A stretch of DNA of 64,000 bases, from the NCBI RefSeq assembly GCF_900104595.1, contig NZ_FNVY01000002.1, positions 147,515-211,514 of the forward strand, given 5' to 3'. Of the stretch, positions 30,169 to 38,577 are shown one piece after another. Source of the stretch: Enterococcus timonensis (lineage in GTDB: Bacteria; Bacillota; Bacilli; Lactobacillales; Enterococcaceae). The notes below the pieces were generated by a model that was not told where the DNA came from, did no database searches, and saw nothing but the letters and a program-made list of their open reading frames with translations. The position numbers were made by a program, and so were the translations under genes. The number at the start of each line of letters is the position of its first letter. Position 1 is the stretch's first letter.

Positions 30169-31008
30169 ATGACTGAAGCCATTAACATTAAAAACTTAAC
30201 CTTCCGCTATTCTCCAGACGACAAACGAAATGCATTAGATGACGTGTCTTTGACAATTCAACAAGGGGAATGGGTGGCGATTGTTGGATCTAATGGCAGC
30301 GGCAAGTCCACCTTAGCTAAAACGATTAATGGCTTAATTTTGCCAGAACAAGGTAGCGTTGAAGTCTTTGGCCAAACATTAGCAGAAGAAAATATTTGGG
30401 ATATCCGAAAGAATGTCGGGATGGTTTTTCAAAATCCAGACAACCAATTTGTAGGAGCAACGGTAGAAGACGATGTTGCTTTTGGGTTAGAAAATCAAGG
30501 GATTCCTAGAGATGAAATGGTGCAGCGGGTTATGAGCGCCTTAAAAAAAGTGCGGATGGAAGAATTTATGACGCGGGAACCCGTTCGTTTATCCGGGGGG
30601 CAAAAACAACGTGTAGCTATTGCTGGCGTGGTTGCCTTAGCACCGAAAATGATTATTTTAGATGAAGCAACCTCAATGTTAGATCCTAAAGGTCGACGTG
30701 AGGTGATTGCTACTATTCGTCAATTGAAAGAAGAAGAAAACTTAACTGTAATTTCTATTACCCACGATATTGATGAAGCGGCTTTGGCCAATCGGATTTT
30801 TGTGATGCAAGAAGGTCACTTGAAATTAGAAGGCACACCCGCGGATATTTTTGCTTACGGTGAACAATTAATTGAACTTGGGTTAGATTTGCCATTTGCA
30901 GAAAAATTAAAAGCAGCACTAGCTAAACTTGGTGTAACAGTGCCAGCAGCTTATATGACTGAAGAAAGGATGTTGGACTGGATATGGACATCACTTTTAA
31001 AGAAGTAG
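30169..31008 (+). CDS. ecfA1: Energy-coupling factor transporter ATPase 1
   Basis: One of two ATPases (279 residues) of the shared energy-coupling module that powers vitamin and metal uptake by many S components. Walker A GSNGSGKS (40-47), Q-loop [17 protein letters not shown], signature [13 protein letters not shown] and Walker [13 protein letters not shown] are intact. The [19 protein letters not shown] stretch is characteristic of EcfA1. ATG 30169 is chosen after AAGGATG. The 3' end overlaps ecfA2 by 25 bases. Confidence 0.95.
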   Translation: MTEAINIKNLTFRYSPDDKRNALDDVSLTIQQGEWVAIVGSNGSGKSTLAKTINGLILPEQGSVEVFGQTLAEENIWDIRKNVGMVFQNPDNQFVGATVEDDVAFGLENQGIPRDEMVQRVMSALKKVRMEEFMTREPVRLSGGQKQRVAIAGVVALAPKMIILDEATSMLDPKGRREVIATIRQLKEEENLTVISITHDIDEAALANRIFVMQEGHLKLEGTPADIFAYGEQLIELGLDLPFAEKLKAALAKLGVTVPAAYMTEERMLDWIWTSLLKK

Positions 31009-31847
31009 ACTACACGTATCAACCCGGAACGCCTTTTGCTCAGCGGGCTTTGTTTGATATTAATTTAGAAATTAAATCAGGTTCTTATACCGCCCTAATT
31101 GGCCATACGGGATCAGGGAAATCAACGCTGCTCCAACACTTGAACGCGTTAGTTAAACCCACTAGCGGGACGGTAACGATTGGTACACGGGTGATAACAC
31201 CTGAAACGAGCAATAAAAATTTGAAACCTGTCCGGAAAAAAGTTGGGATTGTCTTTCAATTTCCGGAAGCGCAACTATTTGAAGAAACGGTAGCCGCTGA
31301 TATTGCTTTTGGCCCGAAAAATTTTGGGGCGAGTGATGAAGAAGGAATAAAATTAGCCGCCAAAATGTTGGATCTAGTTGGACTAGATGAAACGTTTATG
31401 GAACGTTCACCTTTTGAACTTTCTGGCGGACAAATGCGTCGAGTAGCCATCGCTGGAGTGTTGGCAATGGAACCTGAAGTGTTAGTTTTAGACGAACCAA
31501 CAGCGGGACTAGATCCCGAGGGTCGTCGTGAAATGATGACGATGTTTAATCGATTGCACCGAGAAGAAAACTTAACGATTGTTTTAGTGACGCATTTAAT
31601 GGAAGACGTCGTGCGGTTTGCTGATTATGTCTTAGTTTTAGAAAATGGACGCTTAGTAAAATCTGGGGAACCTGCAGAAATTTTTCAAGATACAAACTGG
31701 CTAGTGGAAAAACAATTAGGTTTACCACAAGCCACAGCTTTCGCTGAAAAATTAGCAGCACGCGGCGTTTCATTTAACAGTTTGCCGCTCACTCCGGAAC
31801 AATTAGCTAAAGAATTAGTGGAAAAAGCAGGTGAAGTCCGTGAATAA
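30984..31847 (+). CDS. ecfA2: Energy-coupling factor transporter ATPase 2
   Basis: The second ECF ATPase (287 residues): Walker A GHTGSGKS (40-47), Q-loop [18 protein letters not shown], signature [13 protein letters not shown] and Walker [14 protein letters not shown]. The [10 protein letters not shown] segment distinguishes it from EcfA1. It overlaps both ecfA1 and ecfT, which suggests coupled translation and fixed subunit ratios. Confidence 0.95.
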   Translation: MDITFKEVDYTYQPGTPFAQRALFDINLEIKSGSYTALIGHTGSGKSTLLQHLNALVKPTSGTVTIGTRVITPETSNKNLKPVRKKVGIVFQFPEAQLFEETVAADIAFGPKNFGASDEEGIKLAAKMLDLVGLDETFMERSPFELSGGQMRRVAIAGVLAMEPEVLVLDEPTAGLDPEGRREMMTMFNRLHREENLTIVLVTHLMEDVVRFADYVLVLENGRLVKSGEPAEIFQDTNWLVEKQLGLPQATAFAEKLAARGVSFNSLPLTPEQLAKELVEKAGEVRE

Positions 31848-32634
31848 ATTATTGTTAGGCCGTTTCATTCCCGGAGATTCTCTTGTTCACCGCTTAGATC
31901 CGCGAGCTAAGTTTTTAGCTAGTTTTTATTTTATTATTATTATCTTCTTTGCCAACAACTGGGCTAGTTATTTACTAATGTTTTTGTTTGTCTTAGGAGC
32001 AATTTTCTTATCAAAAATTAAAATAAGTTTCTTTTTACGAGGCGTTAAGCCGCTGATTTGGTTAATTATTTTTACCACTTTATTGCAAGTGCTCTTTACA
32101 AAAGGTGGGACCGAATATTTTTCTTGGTGGATTTTTTCTATTACTGAGTTTGGCTTAATCAATGGGGCATTTATTTTTTGCCGCTTTGTTTTAATTATCT
32201 TTATGTCTACGCTACTCACCTTAACAACTGCGCCACTTTCTTTAGCTGACGCGCTAGAATTTTTATTGCGTCCGTTGCGGATTGTGCGTTTCCCAGTTCA
32301 CGAAGTTTCCTTAATGTTGAGTATTGCTTTACGCTTTGTACCGACTTTAATGGATGAAACAGAAAAAATCATGAATGCCCAACGCGCACGTGGTGTGGAT
32401 TTTGGCGATGGTAATTTATTACAAAAAATGAAAGCTATTGTGCCGTTGTTAATTCCCTTATTTGTTTCCAGTTTTAATCGCGCGGAAGATTTAGCTACCG
32501 CGATGGAAGCGCGCGGCTATCAAGGAGGCGACGGTCGGAGTCGATATCGCGTATTGCATTGGCAAATGCGTGATAGTTTGACGATGGTTGTTTTCGGTTT
32601 ATTGACGGTAGCTTTAGTTTTTTTACGTCAATAA
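31840..32634 (+). CDS. ecfT: Energy-coupling factor transporter transmembrane subunit
   Basis: EcfT (264 residues) is the membrane scaffold joining the ATPases to S components. It has four or more hydrophobic segments and the two Ala-Arg-Gly coupling motifs, ARGVDF (near 185) and ARGYQG (near 222), that contact EcfA1 and EcfA2. I choose GTG 31840 ([14 protein letters not shown]), six bases after AGGTG; a GTG three codons earlier is possible. It overlaps ecfA2 by eight bases. No S component gene is in the window. Confidence 0.93.
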   Translation: MNKLLLGRFIPGDSLVHRLDPRAKFLASFYFIIIIFFANNWASYLLMFLFVLGAIFLSKIKISFFLRGVKPLIWLIIFTTLLQVLFTKGGTEYFSWWIFSITEFGLINGAFIFCRFVLIIFMSTLLTLTTAPLSLADALEFLLRPLRIVRFPVHEVSLMLSIALRFVPTLMDETEKIMNAQRARGVDFGDGNLLQKMKAIVPLLIPLFVSSFNRAEDLATAMEARGYQGGDGRSRYRVLHWQMRDSLTMVVFGLLTVALVFLRQ

Positions 32635-32669
32635 AAATTGATATTGTCAGGTAAGGAAGGAACAAATTC

Positions 32670-33413
32670 ATGCGATACAAAGCAATCATTGCTTATGATG
32701 GGACAAATTTTCACGGCTTTCAAGTCCAACCGAATGGACGGACCGTAGAAGCTGAATTAAATAAAACTTTAATTAAAATCAATCGCGGTTTACCAGTAGT
32801 TGTGGCAGGATCTGGTCGAACAGATGCTCACGTCCATGCAAGAGGTCAAGTCATTCATTTTGATTTAGATGAAGCCCGCGATTTGGAAAAATTGCGTTAC
32901 GGCATTGATACGCAAAGTCCGGCTGATATTGCTTGTTTGTCAGTAGAAGTTGCGCCTGATGATTTTCATGCTAGATATCATGTAGTAAGTAAAACTTATG
33001 AGTTTCGAGTGGATTTAGCCAGAGCGCGTAGTCCTTTTAAACGGCATTACGCTAGTTACTTTCCTTATCCGCTAGATGTTGAAAAAATAAATGCCGCACT
33101 CCAGCTGCTCTTAGGAACGCATGATTTTACCGGATTTTGCGCTAGTGGTTCGTCAGTGGAAAATAAAGTTCGTACAATTACTGAAGCGACGGTGGTCCAT
33201 GATTTTGAAGCTGAAGAATTGTTATTTACTTTTTCTGGCGATGGATTTTTATATAAAATGGTCCGAATTATCGTCGGTACTTTATTAAAAATTGGCAATC
33301 ACCGGATGCCAGTTGATCAGATTACGAAAATTTTATCAGAAAAAAATCGCCAACTGGCAGGACCAACTGCTCATCCGGAAGGTTTGTATTTAAAAGAAGT
33401 TCATTATAAATGA
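32670..33413 (+). CDS. truA: tRNA pseudouridine synthase A
   Basis: TruA (247 residues) makes pseudouridine at tRNA positions 38-40. The catalytic Asp52 lies in [10 protein letters not shown], and the segments [10 protein letters not shown] and [17 protein letters not shown] are typical. It follows ecfT by 35 bases with AAGGAAGGA and is the last gene of the ecf operon, an order shared with many Bacillota. Confidence 0.96.
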   Translation: MRYKAIIAYDGTNFHGFQVQPNGRTVEAELNKTLIKINRGLPVVVAGSGRTDAHVHARGQVIHFDLDEARDLEKLRYGIDTQSPADIACLSVEVAPDDFHARYHVVSKTYEFRVDLARARSPFKRHYASYFPYPLDVEKINAALQLLLGTHDFTGFCASGSSVENKVRTITEATVVHDFEAEELLFTFSGDGFLYKMVRIIVGTLLKIGNHRMPVDQITKILSEKNRQLAGPTAHPEGLYLKEVHYK

Positions 33414-33462
33414 AAAAAGCCATTCTCTAGTGCTGTTAGCAGAACAAGAGAATGGTTTTTTT
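33413..33462 (+). terminator. Terminator after truA
   Basis: AAAAAAGCCATTCTCT and AGAGAATGGTTTTTTTT form a strong stem with a loop of about 17 bases. The A run on the left makes it usable on both strands. It is immediately followed by the palindromic repeat units. Confidence 0.9.
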
Positions 33463-33476
33463 TATAACCTATTTTT

Positions 33477-33706
33477 CGGTATAAAAAAAGCTGTGACTAG
33501 GTGATTAGATAAAATGCTTGCTAATTGCGATGCAATCATTCACCATTTTCCTAAATCACTACGTCACAGACCGCTTTTTTAATAACCTATTTTTCGGTAT
33601 AAAAAAAGCTGTGACTAGGTGATTAGATAAAATGCTTGCTAACTGCGTTGCAATCATTCACCATTTTCCTAAATCACTACGTCACAGACCGCTTTTTTTA
33701 TAACCT
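33477..33706. repeat. Two tandem palindromic repeat units (locus R1)
   Basis: Unit 1 is 33477-33588 and unit 2 is 33595-33706, each 112 bp, period 118, differing at only three or so positions. Each starts CGGTAT, ends ATAACCT, and folds end to end: AAAAAAAGC with GCTTTTTT, TGTGAC with GTCACA, TAGGTGATTAG with CTAAATCACTA, AAAATG with CATTTT, and a central ATTGC-GAT-GCAAT hairpin in unit 1. The motif GCTGTGACTAGG, then AGATAAAAT and ATTTTCCTAA, recurs in reverse orientation at 54738-54974 and in part at 62111-62346. The stretch lies between truA and ohr (convergent) and may act as extra bidirectional terminators. It resembles modular miniature repeats such as EFAR of Enterococcus faecalis, but identity is not shown. 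Confidence 0.85.
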
Positions 33707-33707
33707 A

Positions 33708-34112
33708 TTATACGATTTTGATTTCTACGGGGATGTTGTTGCGAGTGGCTTTAGAATAAGGGCAGACTTGATCGGCTTTTTCGGCCAATTCTTTGGCGCG
33801 GTCTTCAGAGACGCCGTCAATATGAACTTCTAAAACAACTTCAACGTGGAAGCCTTCTACATCGTCAGCGAATAATGAAACGCGGGCTTTAACGATACTT
33901 GGATGAACATCTTTTTCAGCGTCCATTACGATTTCTAAAGCGCCATTGAAACATGAAGAATAAGCTGCGGCAAAAAGTTGTTCTGGGTTCGTAGCAGTAG
34001 GGACGCGTTTGCCTGGAGAAGTTACGACATGTTCAAAGCTATGGTCAGGTGAGTAAACTTTTCCTTCACGGCCGCCAGTATTTTCAGTTTGTGTTTCGTA
34101 AATTTTTTTCAT
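33708..34112 (-). CDS. ohr: Organic hydroperoxide resistance protein (Ohr, OsmC family)
   Basis: Ohr (134 residues) reduces organic and lipid hydroperoxides using a pair of cysteines: Cys54 in YSSCFNGALE and Cys117 in DQVCPYSKATR. The catalytic Arg15 (GGREGKV) and Glu45 (TNPEQLFAAA) of the family are present. Its start lies within the end of ohrR (overlap 29 bases), so the two are one operon on the minus strand. The stop codon lies one base from the end of a palindromic repeat unit, so that unit forms the whole 3' flank. Confidence 0.95.
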   Translation of the reverse strand: MKKIYETQTENTGGREGKVYSPDHSFEHVVTSPGKRVPTATNPEQLFAAAYSSCFNGALEIVMDAEKDVHPSIVKARVSLFADDVEGFHVEVVLEVHIDGVSEDRAKELAEKADQVCPYSKATRNNIPVEIKIV

Positions 34113-34542
34113 CTAAAATGCCTCCAATGTTTTTTTCTAAATCTTTCATTTGTTGTAGGATCGTGAAATATTGTTCCGGCGTTAAGGTCAATTGGTTAAG
34201 ACAGTTGCCGACTGCATTTAAAATGGCGTCTCGATTATTCAGTCCTTTTTCAGTGAGGGAAACAATTAATTTCCGCTCGTCTGCAAGGTCACGCGTCCGT
34301 GTCACATATCCGCTTTTTTCCATCCGTTTGATCATGGGAGTCAGCGTGCCAGAATCCAGCGTCAAATTATCGCCGAGTTCGTGAATCGTTTGCTGATTTT
34401 TTTCCCATAAAGAAAGTAAGACGAGATATTGAGGATAAGTTAACTGAAATTTTTCTAAAGCGACACTATACATTTTATTAAATGTTTTTTGTGTGCGGTA
34501 AATGGCAAAGCATAATTGATCATCTAAAGTTGTGGAAATCAA
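34084..34542 (-). CDS. ohrR: MarR-family peroxide-sensing repressor
   Basis: A 152-residue winged-helix regulator of the OhrR type. Cys11 in DDQLCFAIYRTQK corresponds to the reactive cysteine that senses organic peroxides in this family. The DNA-binding region TIHELGDNLTLDSGTLTPMIKRME and wing RTRDLADERKLIVSLT follow. I choose TTG at 34542, seven bases after AGGAG; the frame is open 34 codons further up, but that would cross the operator and promoter. It heads an ohrR-ohr operon and probably represses it. Confidence 0.88.
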   Translation of the reverse strand: MISTTLDDQLCFAIYRTQKTFNKMYSVALEKFQLTYPQYLVLLSLWEKNQQTIHELGDNLTLDSGTLTPMIKRMEKSGYVTRTRDLADERKLIVSLTEKGLNNRDAILNAVGNCLNQLTLTPEQYFTILQQMKDLEKNIGGILDEKNLRNTN

Positions 34543-34564
34543 AAAATCACTCCTAACAAAATTA

Positions 34565-34593
34565 ATTGTACACAATTTAATTGTGTACGTCAA
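34565..34593 (-). promoter_or_regulatory. Promoter and operator of ohrR-ohr
   Basis: On the minus strand, TTGACG (34593-34588), a 17-base spacer and TACAAT (34570-34565). The spacer is a 21-bp inverted repeat GTACACAAT-TTA-ATTGTGTAC (34568-34588), perfect in both arms, the kind of AT-rich palindrome bound by OhrR. Binding would cover the promoter, as expected for autorepression. Confidence 0.78.
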
Positions 34594-34616
34594 TAATAAA
34601 TGCTCAAAATTTTCGC

Positions 34617-34648
34617 AAAAAAAATGTCGACAGTTAAGCGACATTTTT
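34617..34648 (-). terminator. Terminator of the PAP2 and radical SAM gene pair
   Basis: On the minus strand AAAAATGTCG and CGACATTTTTT flank a nine-base loop and end in a T run. It lies between the radical SAM gene and the ohrR promoter. The left A run could let it also work on the plus strand. Confidence 0.7.
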
Positions 34649-34691
34649 GAAGCATGTTATTGAGCTAATTTAAAAAATTTTTTGACTGTTT

Positions 34692-35645
34692 TTAAGCGGT
34701 GGTGCGGACGTTTTTAGTACCTTGAAAAGTTTTACGTTGAGCCATTTCTTGATCAATCGCATTTAACACTTCCCATTTTTTTAGCGACCAAGTAGGACCA
34801 ATTAAATTTTCCCGCGGCGCATCGCCAGTAAGACGATGAATGGTAATTTCAGGAGGAATCATTTCTAACTGATTACAAATTAGTTGGACGTATTGATCTT
34901 GAGTCATGAGTTTTAAGCGACCTTCGCGATAATCTTTCACCATGCGAGTTTTGGTCATTAAATGCAAAAGGTGCAATTTAACGCCTTGAATATCAGAATC
35001 AAGGACCATGCGCCGAACATTTTCTTCCATCATAGGAATCGTTTCGCCAGGTAATCCATTAATTAAATGCACGCAGACGCGAATATTTTTAGCGCGTAAT
35101 TTTTCAACGGCGGTTAAAAAAGTTTGATAATCATGGGCGCGATTAATCGTATCGCTAGTGGATTGAAAAGTAGTTTGTAAGCCCAGTTCCACCCATAAAT
35201 ATAACCGCTCGTTGAGTTCGGCTAAATAGTCAATCGTTTCATCAGGCAGGCAATCGGGTCGGGTGCCAATGGAAAGACCAACCACGCCAGGTAAATTGAC
35301 CACTTGCTCATAACGTTGTCTTAAAACTTCAACGGGTGCATGAGTGTTAGTAAAATTTTGGAAATAAACAATATATTTTTTTGTGTCGGACCATTTGTGG
35401 TGCAAAAATTCAACTTCTGTTTCAAATTGTTGGGCAAAAGGCGCGCTAGGAGCCATAATAAAATCGCCAGAACCGGAGACGCTGCAAAAAGTACAACCGC
35501 CAGTTGCTACCGTACCGTCGCGATTTGGGCAATCAAAGCCGCCGTCAATGGGCACTTTGAAAGTTTTTTCGCCAAACACGTGACGCAATTCATAATTCCA
35601 AGTGTGATATCGTTTGGTGGGGTCATCGCTATAAGGGAAATTCAT
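34692..35645 (-). CDS. Radical SAM protein of the YtqA/YhcC family (TIGR01212)
   Basis: A 317-residue radical SAM enzyme. The iron-sulphur cluster ligands are Cys39, Cys51 and Cys54 (FDCPNRDGT ... GGCTFC), the long CX11CX2C spacing seen in the Elp3-like and YhcC groups. Further family segments are YFQNFTNTHAPVEVLRQRYE and SIGTRPDCLPDE. The substrate is not established for this family, though an RNA-related role has been suggested by gene neighbourhoods. The start ATG overlaps the PAP2 gene by four bases, so they are co-transcribed. Related genomes often pair it with a methyltransferase gene, which is absent here. Confidence 0.85.
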   Translation of the reverse strand: MNFPYSDDPTKRYHTWNYELRHVFGEKTFKVPIDGGFDCPNRDGTVATGGCTFCSVSGSGDFIMAPSAPFAQQFETEVEFLHHKWSDTKKYIVYFQNFTNTHAPVEVLRQRYEQVVNLPGVVGLSIGTRPDCLPDETIDYLAELNERLYLWVELGLQTTFQSTSDTINRAHDYQTFLTAVEKLRAKNIRVCVHLINGLPGETIPMMEENVRRMVLDSDIQGVKLHLLHLMTKTRMVKDYREGRLKLMTQDQYVQLICNQLEMIPPEITIHRLTGDAPRENLIGPTWSLKKWEVLNAIDQEMAQRKTFQGTKNVRTTA

Positions 35646-36307
35646 CGTTTCATCTTCTTTTTCAAAGGATTTTTAAAACGTTCAATAAAGGCGTAACGAT
35701 AGTAAAGAGGATACGTTGCACAAAGCCAAGTCGCGCCAAAGAGGTAGCCGCCGATAATGTCACTTGGATAATGGACGCCTAAATAAATTCGCGAAAGACC
35801 GATTAATAAAATCACCACGCCAAAAAATATTTGCAAAGTACGTTGTAAATAGTGATTACTAGAAATTTTTGGCGCTAAAATAGCTAAGGTGCCAAATAAA
35901 AGGAGCGATCCGGTGGCATGGCCCGAGGGAAAACTGAGGGAAGTTTCAGTCACTAGATGGACTAAATCTGGCCGTGGTCGTTGGTAGACGAGTTTTAATA
36001 AATGATTAACGAGTCCCGCGCCAACAACAATGTTAAAGCCTAACCATAAAGTAGCGATATATTCTTTTTGTAAAAGGAAAAAAAGCATAAAAGCCGCCGT
36101 GATAATCGAAAGTGGGACCGGATTAGCAAATTGCGTAATCCATTTGAAAAAAGTTGTGACTGCATCAGGCAGCTGGCCGCGAATAAAATTTTGCACGGGT
36201 TGATCGAAAAATAGCCACTCGTCGTAAAATTTCACCAAGTAACCGAGAAAAACAAAAATCAAAGCTAAAGTAGACGCGGTGGAAAAATATTTTTGAGAAT
36301 TTTTCAT
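35642..36307 (-). CDS. PAP2-family membrane phosphatase
   Basis: A 221-residue protein with about six hydrophobic segments and the three phosphatase motifs in order: KLVYQRPRP (near 110), PSGH in LSFPSGHATGS (near 127) and SRIYLGVHYPSD (near 170), which supply Lys/Arg, His and His-Asp. It probably removes phosphate from a lipid such as phosphatidate, phosphatidylglycerophosphate or undecaprenyl diphosphate; the exact substrate cannot be read. An extended -10 promoter lies at 36345-36337. It overlaps the radical SAM gene. Confidence 0.85.
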   Translation of the reverse strand: MKNSQKYFSTASTLALIFVFLGYLVKFYDEWLFFDQPVQNFIRGQLPDAVTTFFKWITQFANPVPLSIITAAFMLFFLLQKEYIATLWLGFNIVVGAGLVNHLLKLVYQRPRPDLVHLVTETSLSFPSGHATGSLLLFGTLAILAPKISSNHYLQRTLQIFFGVVILLIGLSRIYLGVHYPSDIIGGYLFGATWLCATYPLYYRYAFIERFKNPLKKKMKR

Positions 36308-36336
36308 AAAAGTCCTTTCTGAAACTAACTGTAGTC

Positions 36337-36345
36337 ATTATAACA
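36337..36345 (-). promoter_or_regulatory. Extended -10 promoter of the PAP2 gene
   Basis: TGTTATAAT on the minus strand, about 30 bases before the PAP2 start. The -35 hexamer (TTTCTG, 17 bases upstream) falls within the terminator of the DUF4097 operon. Confidence 0.55.
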
Positions 36346-36376
36346 AAAAAAGCGCCAGTCAGAAATGACCGACGCT
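36343..36376 (-). terminator. Terminator of the DUF1700-DUF4097 operon
   Basis: On the minus strand AGCGTCGGTCA and TGACTGGCGCT pair with two mismatches around TTTC, followed by seven T residues. It starts about eight bases after the DUF4097 gene stop. Confidence 0.8.
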
Positions 36377-36383
36377 GTTTATT

Positions 36384-37505
36384 TTATTCGTTGGAGCTTT
36401 CAGTTATTGCAGAAGATTGAGATTGGTTTTCATCAACACTTTCTTGAACAGTGTTTTCATCATCATCGTAGTCTTCATGGTAATCATCATCGTTAGCTTC
36501 ATCATAATCATCATCAAAAGCTTCGTCATAGTAACCTCCGTAACTGTCTAAATTAATATCGCCAAGGGTAGTGTTTAGTTGCCAGAGATATTTTGTTTCG
36601 CTATTGCCAAATTCTTTCTGGTCGAACAAACTAATTTGGCCAGCGTCACTTTTTGCGACGATTTTAGTTTCGGTAGGTTTTTCATTAAAGTTACCATAAA
36701 TGCTACCATGGGTCACAGTCAAATCTAAGTTGCCCATAATCCCATCAGAAAGATTTACACCCACTGATTGACCGTCTAAAGAAAATTCGCCGGTATAGTT
36801 CCCTAAAGTGATATCGCCTTTTGTTAGGGTAGTGGCAATTTTTTTGGTGGAGACATTTTGCAAATTCAAATTTAAATTGTCTCCAGTAACTGTTCCTTGA
36901 TCAACTTTGACAGAAGACAATTCTAAAAATCCAGATTTGGCATTGGCATTTAGAGATTTAATGACAGAATTTTGCAGGGAAACGTTTGACTCATCGCCAC
37001 TAGTAGAAAATTCATCCACAGTCAGGTTATAAAGATTAATCACTTCATTGTAAGAGGAAACGTCTAAACTTTCTAAACTCAGATCAGAAACGTAACCATT
37101 TGAACCAATTAAATGTAAATGTTTAACGGATGCTGGAATTTCAATAGTAAATTCTTGTTGTTGTATGACTCCGTCATTGATAGTGTTTAATGCTTTCTCA
37201 GCGGTGTCGTTGGTGGCAGTAGCAACTGTCAGTTGGTCATTTTTTAAATCAGCAGAAAGCGTCGTTTGACCAAGATCTAAATAACTGGCGCTAACTTTCA
37301 CTTCATCGCTACTGCCAGCGACTAATTGGTAATAAAATTTCGTATTAACATCAATGGTTAAAGTATCGCTCTTTAAAGGAAATGATTCCGCATAAACGGT
37401 CGTTACGTCTTCTTTAGCGCCGGTAAAAGTGAAAGCCGCAATAAGTGCACCAACGACAATAAAAATCATACTAACGATTAGTAAGGCTAAACTTGATTTT
37501 TTCAT
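36384..37505 (-). CDS. Membrane-anchored DUF4097-type beta-helix protein with acidic tail
   Basis: A 373-residue protein: one membrane segment at residues 7-29, then a long outer region of short repeated strands (for example LSLESLDVSSYNEVINLYNL and FSTSGDESNVSLQNSV), the pattern of the DUF4097 putative-adhesin beta-helix family. The last 60 residues are very acidic, with clusters such as DDDYDEANDDDYHEDYDDDE, then a Ser/Gln-rich end. It overlaps the DUF1700 gene by four bases. Such pairs often respond to envelope stress, but function is not established. The acidic tail is longer than I would expect and may bind cations. Confidence 0.7.
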   Translation of the reverse strand: MKKSSLALLIVSMIFIVVGALIAAFTFTGAKEDVTTVYAESFPLKSDTLTIDVNTKFYYQLVAGSSDEVKVSASYLDLGQTTLSADLKNDQLTVATATNDTAEKALNTINDGVIQQQEFTIEIPASVKHLHLIGSNGYVSDLSLESLDVSSYNEVINLYNLTVDEFSTSGDESNVSLQNSVIKSLNANAKSGFLELSSVKVDQGTVTGDNLNLNLQNVSTKKIATTLTKGDITLGNYTGEFSLDGQSVGVNLSDGIMGNLDLTVTHGSIYGNFNEKPTETKIVAKSDAGQISLFDQKEFGNSETKYLWQLNTTLGDINLDSYGGYYDEAFDDDYDEANDDDYHEDYDDDENTVQESVDENQSQSSAITESSNE

Positions 37506-38206
37506 TTGGCACCTCTCATAACTCGGCGATTAAAAGCCCAGTAGTTGCGGTTGGCTTGCGTTAAAAATTTGGTCACTGCTTGTCCAACTAAGAGGCCCAG
37601 TAAACCTAAACCAAATAATCCTATACAAATGCCAAGTTGGAAAAGGGCAACGGACATGGAAGAGACGGTGAAAAATAAAAATATACCAATAAGTGGGGCT
37701 GAAAGTAGACAAGTCACTATTAACCATGCGCCAACTAGAAGTAAAAAGACGCTAATGACTACCCAAATCATCACAAAAAGATTAAATAAGACTAAGCATA
37801 ATTTAACTAAAAAATTGCTGGATTGACGAGATGTATTTTGTCGGCAATAATTTTGAGATTCTTGGTCATCTTCTTGAACGTCTTCTTGATAAGGATTTTC
37901 TTCAGCGTGACCAGAAGTGTAATCATGTTTATCAAAACGTGGTCCCTGATAATCGCGGGGGGAGAATTCTTGCCACCCATTGCGATAGATTTTTTTCTCC
38001 TCAAAAGAAAGATTGAAGCTAGAAAGAATTTCAGTGGCGATGTCTTTTGGTTTCCCTAAATTTTTTGCTATTAATTCCTCAGCTTGTCCGGTAGCTTTTC
38101 CTTCTTGAAAAAGTTGGGCATAGGAGGCTAAAATTTCATCTTTTTTTTCTGGCGCAAGAGGTTTTAAATAAATCGCCAGTTCCGTTAAAAAATGTTCTTC
38201 ATTCAT
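37502..38206 (-). CDS. DUF1700-family membrane protein
   Basis: A 234-residue protein. Residues 1-70 form the helical DUF1700 domain (EEHFLTELAIYLKPLAPEKK, LGKPKDIATEIL). A polar, glutamine- and aspartate-rich linker follows (about 80-125), then three or four membrane segments. In many Bacillota a PadR-family repressor lies directly upstream of DUF1700 and DUF4097 genes; here no such gene is present, and the next gene upstream is divergent. It is read with the DUF4097 gene from a promoter at 38265-38237. Confidence 0.75.
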   Translation of the reverse strand: MNEEHFLTELAIYLKPLAPEKKDEILASYAQLFQEGKATGQAEELIAKNLGKPKDIATEILSSFNLSFEEKKIYRNGWQEFSPRDYQGPRFDKHDYTSGHAEENPYQEDVQEDDQESQNYCRQNTSRQSSNFLVKLCLVLFNLFVMIWVVISVFLLLVGAWLIVTCLLSAPLIGIFLFFTVSSMSVALFQLGICIGLFGLGLLGLLVGQAVTKFLTQANRNYWAFNRRVMRGAK

Positions 38207-38236
38207 GGGCGGACTCCTTTTTTATTTTGTATCTTC

Positions 38237-38265
38237 ACTATAGGAAGAAATTCAGCAAAAAACAA
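38237..38265 (-). promoter_or_regulatory. Promoter of the DUF1700-DUF4097 operon
   Basis: On the minus strand TTGTTT (38265-38260), a 17-base spacer and TATAGT (38242-38237). It lies about 31 bases before the start codon. Confidence 0.6.
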
Positions 38266-38577
38266 GAGGTTTTAGCGAAAATCAGTCTAAGGTAAAGCGC
38301 GCTCTCCGCCTTAAGACTGAGAAAAAATTCGCAAAAAAAGCGAACAAAAATCATTTGTCACCAATTTGTAATATGAATGGTCATTTTAAGATAACAGGCT
38401 ATTTAAAAAAATGGCGTTGAAACAAGGTGTAATCGTCGAAAAAAAACAAGTGATTTACCAATGTTACAGGCAGTTTAAATCGTGCTTGTTCCCCTCTAGT
38501 CTTGCTTTAATAAATGGCGGATTCGGGCTATAATTGTATTAGTTAAGAAAAGTTTAAATTCAGAAAGTGAGAAGCGT
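38266..38577. other. Intergenic region between the DUF1700 and LysM genes
   Basis: About 310 bases with no gene. It holds a hairpin TCAGTCTAAGG (38282-38292) with CCTTAAGACTGA (38309-38320) without a T run, a WalR-like site at 38356-38372, and a TATAAT at 38529-38534 as the likely -10 element of the glucosaminidase gene (a TTTAAT -35 lies 17 bases upstream). Nothing else could be supported. Confidence 0.5.
38356..38372 (+). promoter_or_regulatory. WalR-like box upstream of the cell-wall hydrolase gene
   Basis: TGTCAC-N5-TGTAAT matches 11 of 12 defined positions of the known WalR consensus TGTWAH-N5-TGTWAH. WalR controls autolysin genes in Bacillota, and the next gene is one. It is, however, about 160 bases upstream of the -10 element and could be chance in AT-rich DNA. 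Confidence 0.3.

Noticed and set aside
33477..33706. CRISPR-like tandem repeat
   Set aside because: Only two long units, each fully palindromic, with no spacers of constant length and no cas genes nearby.
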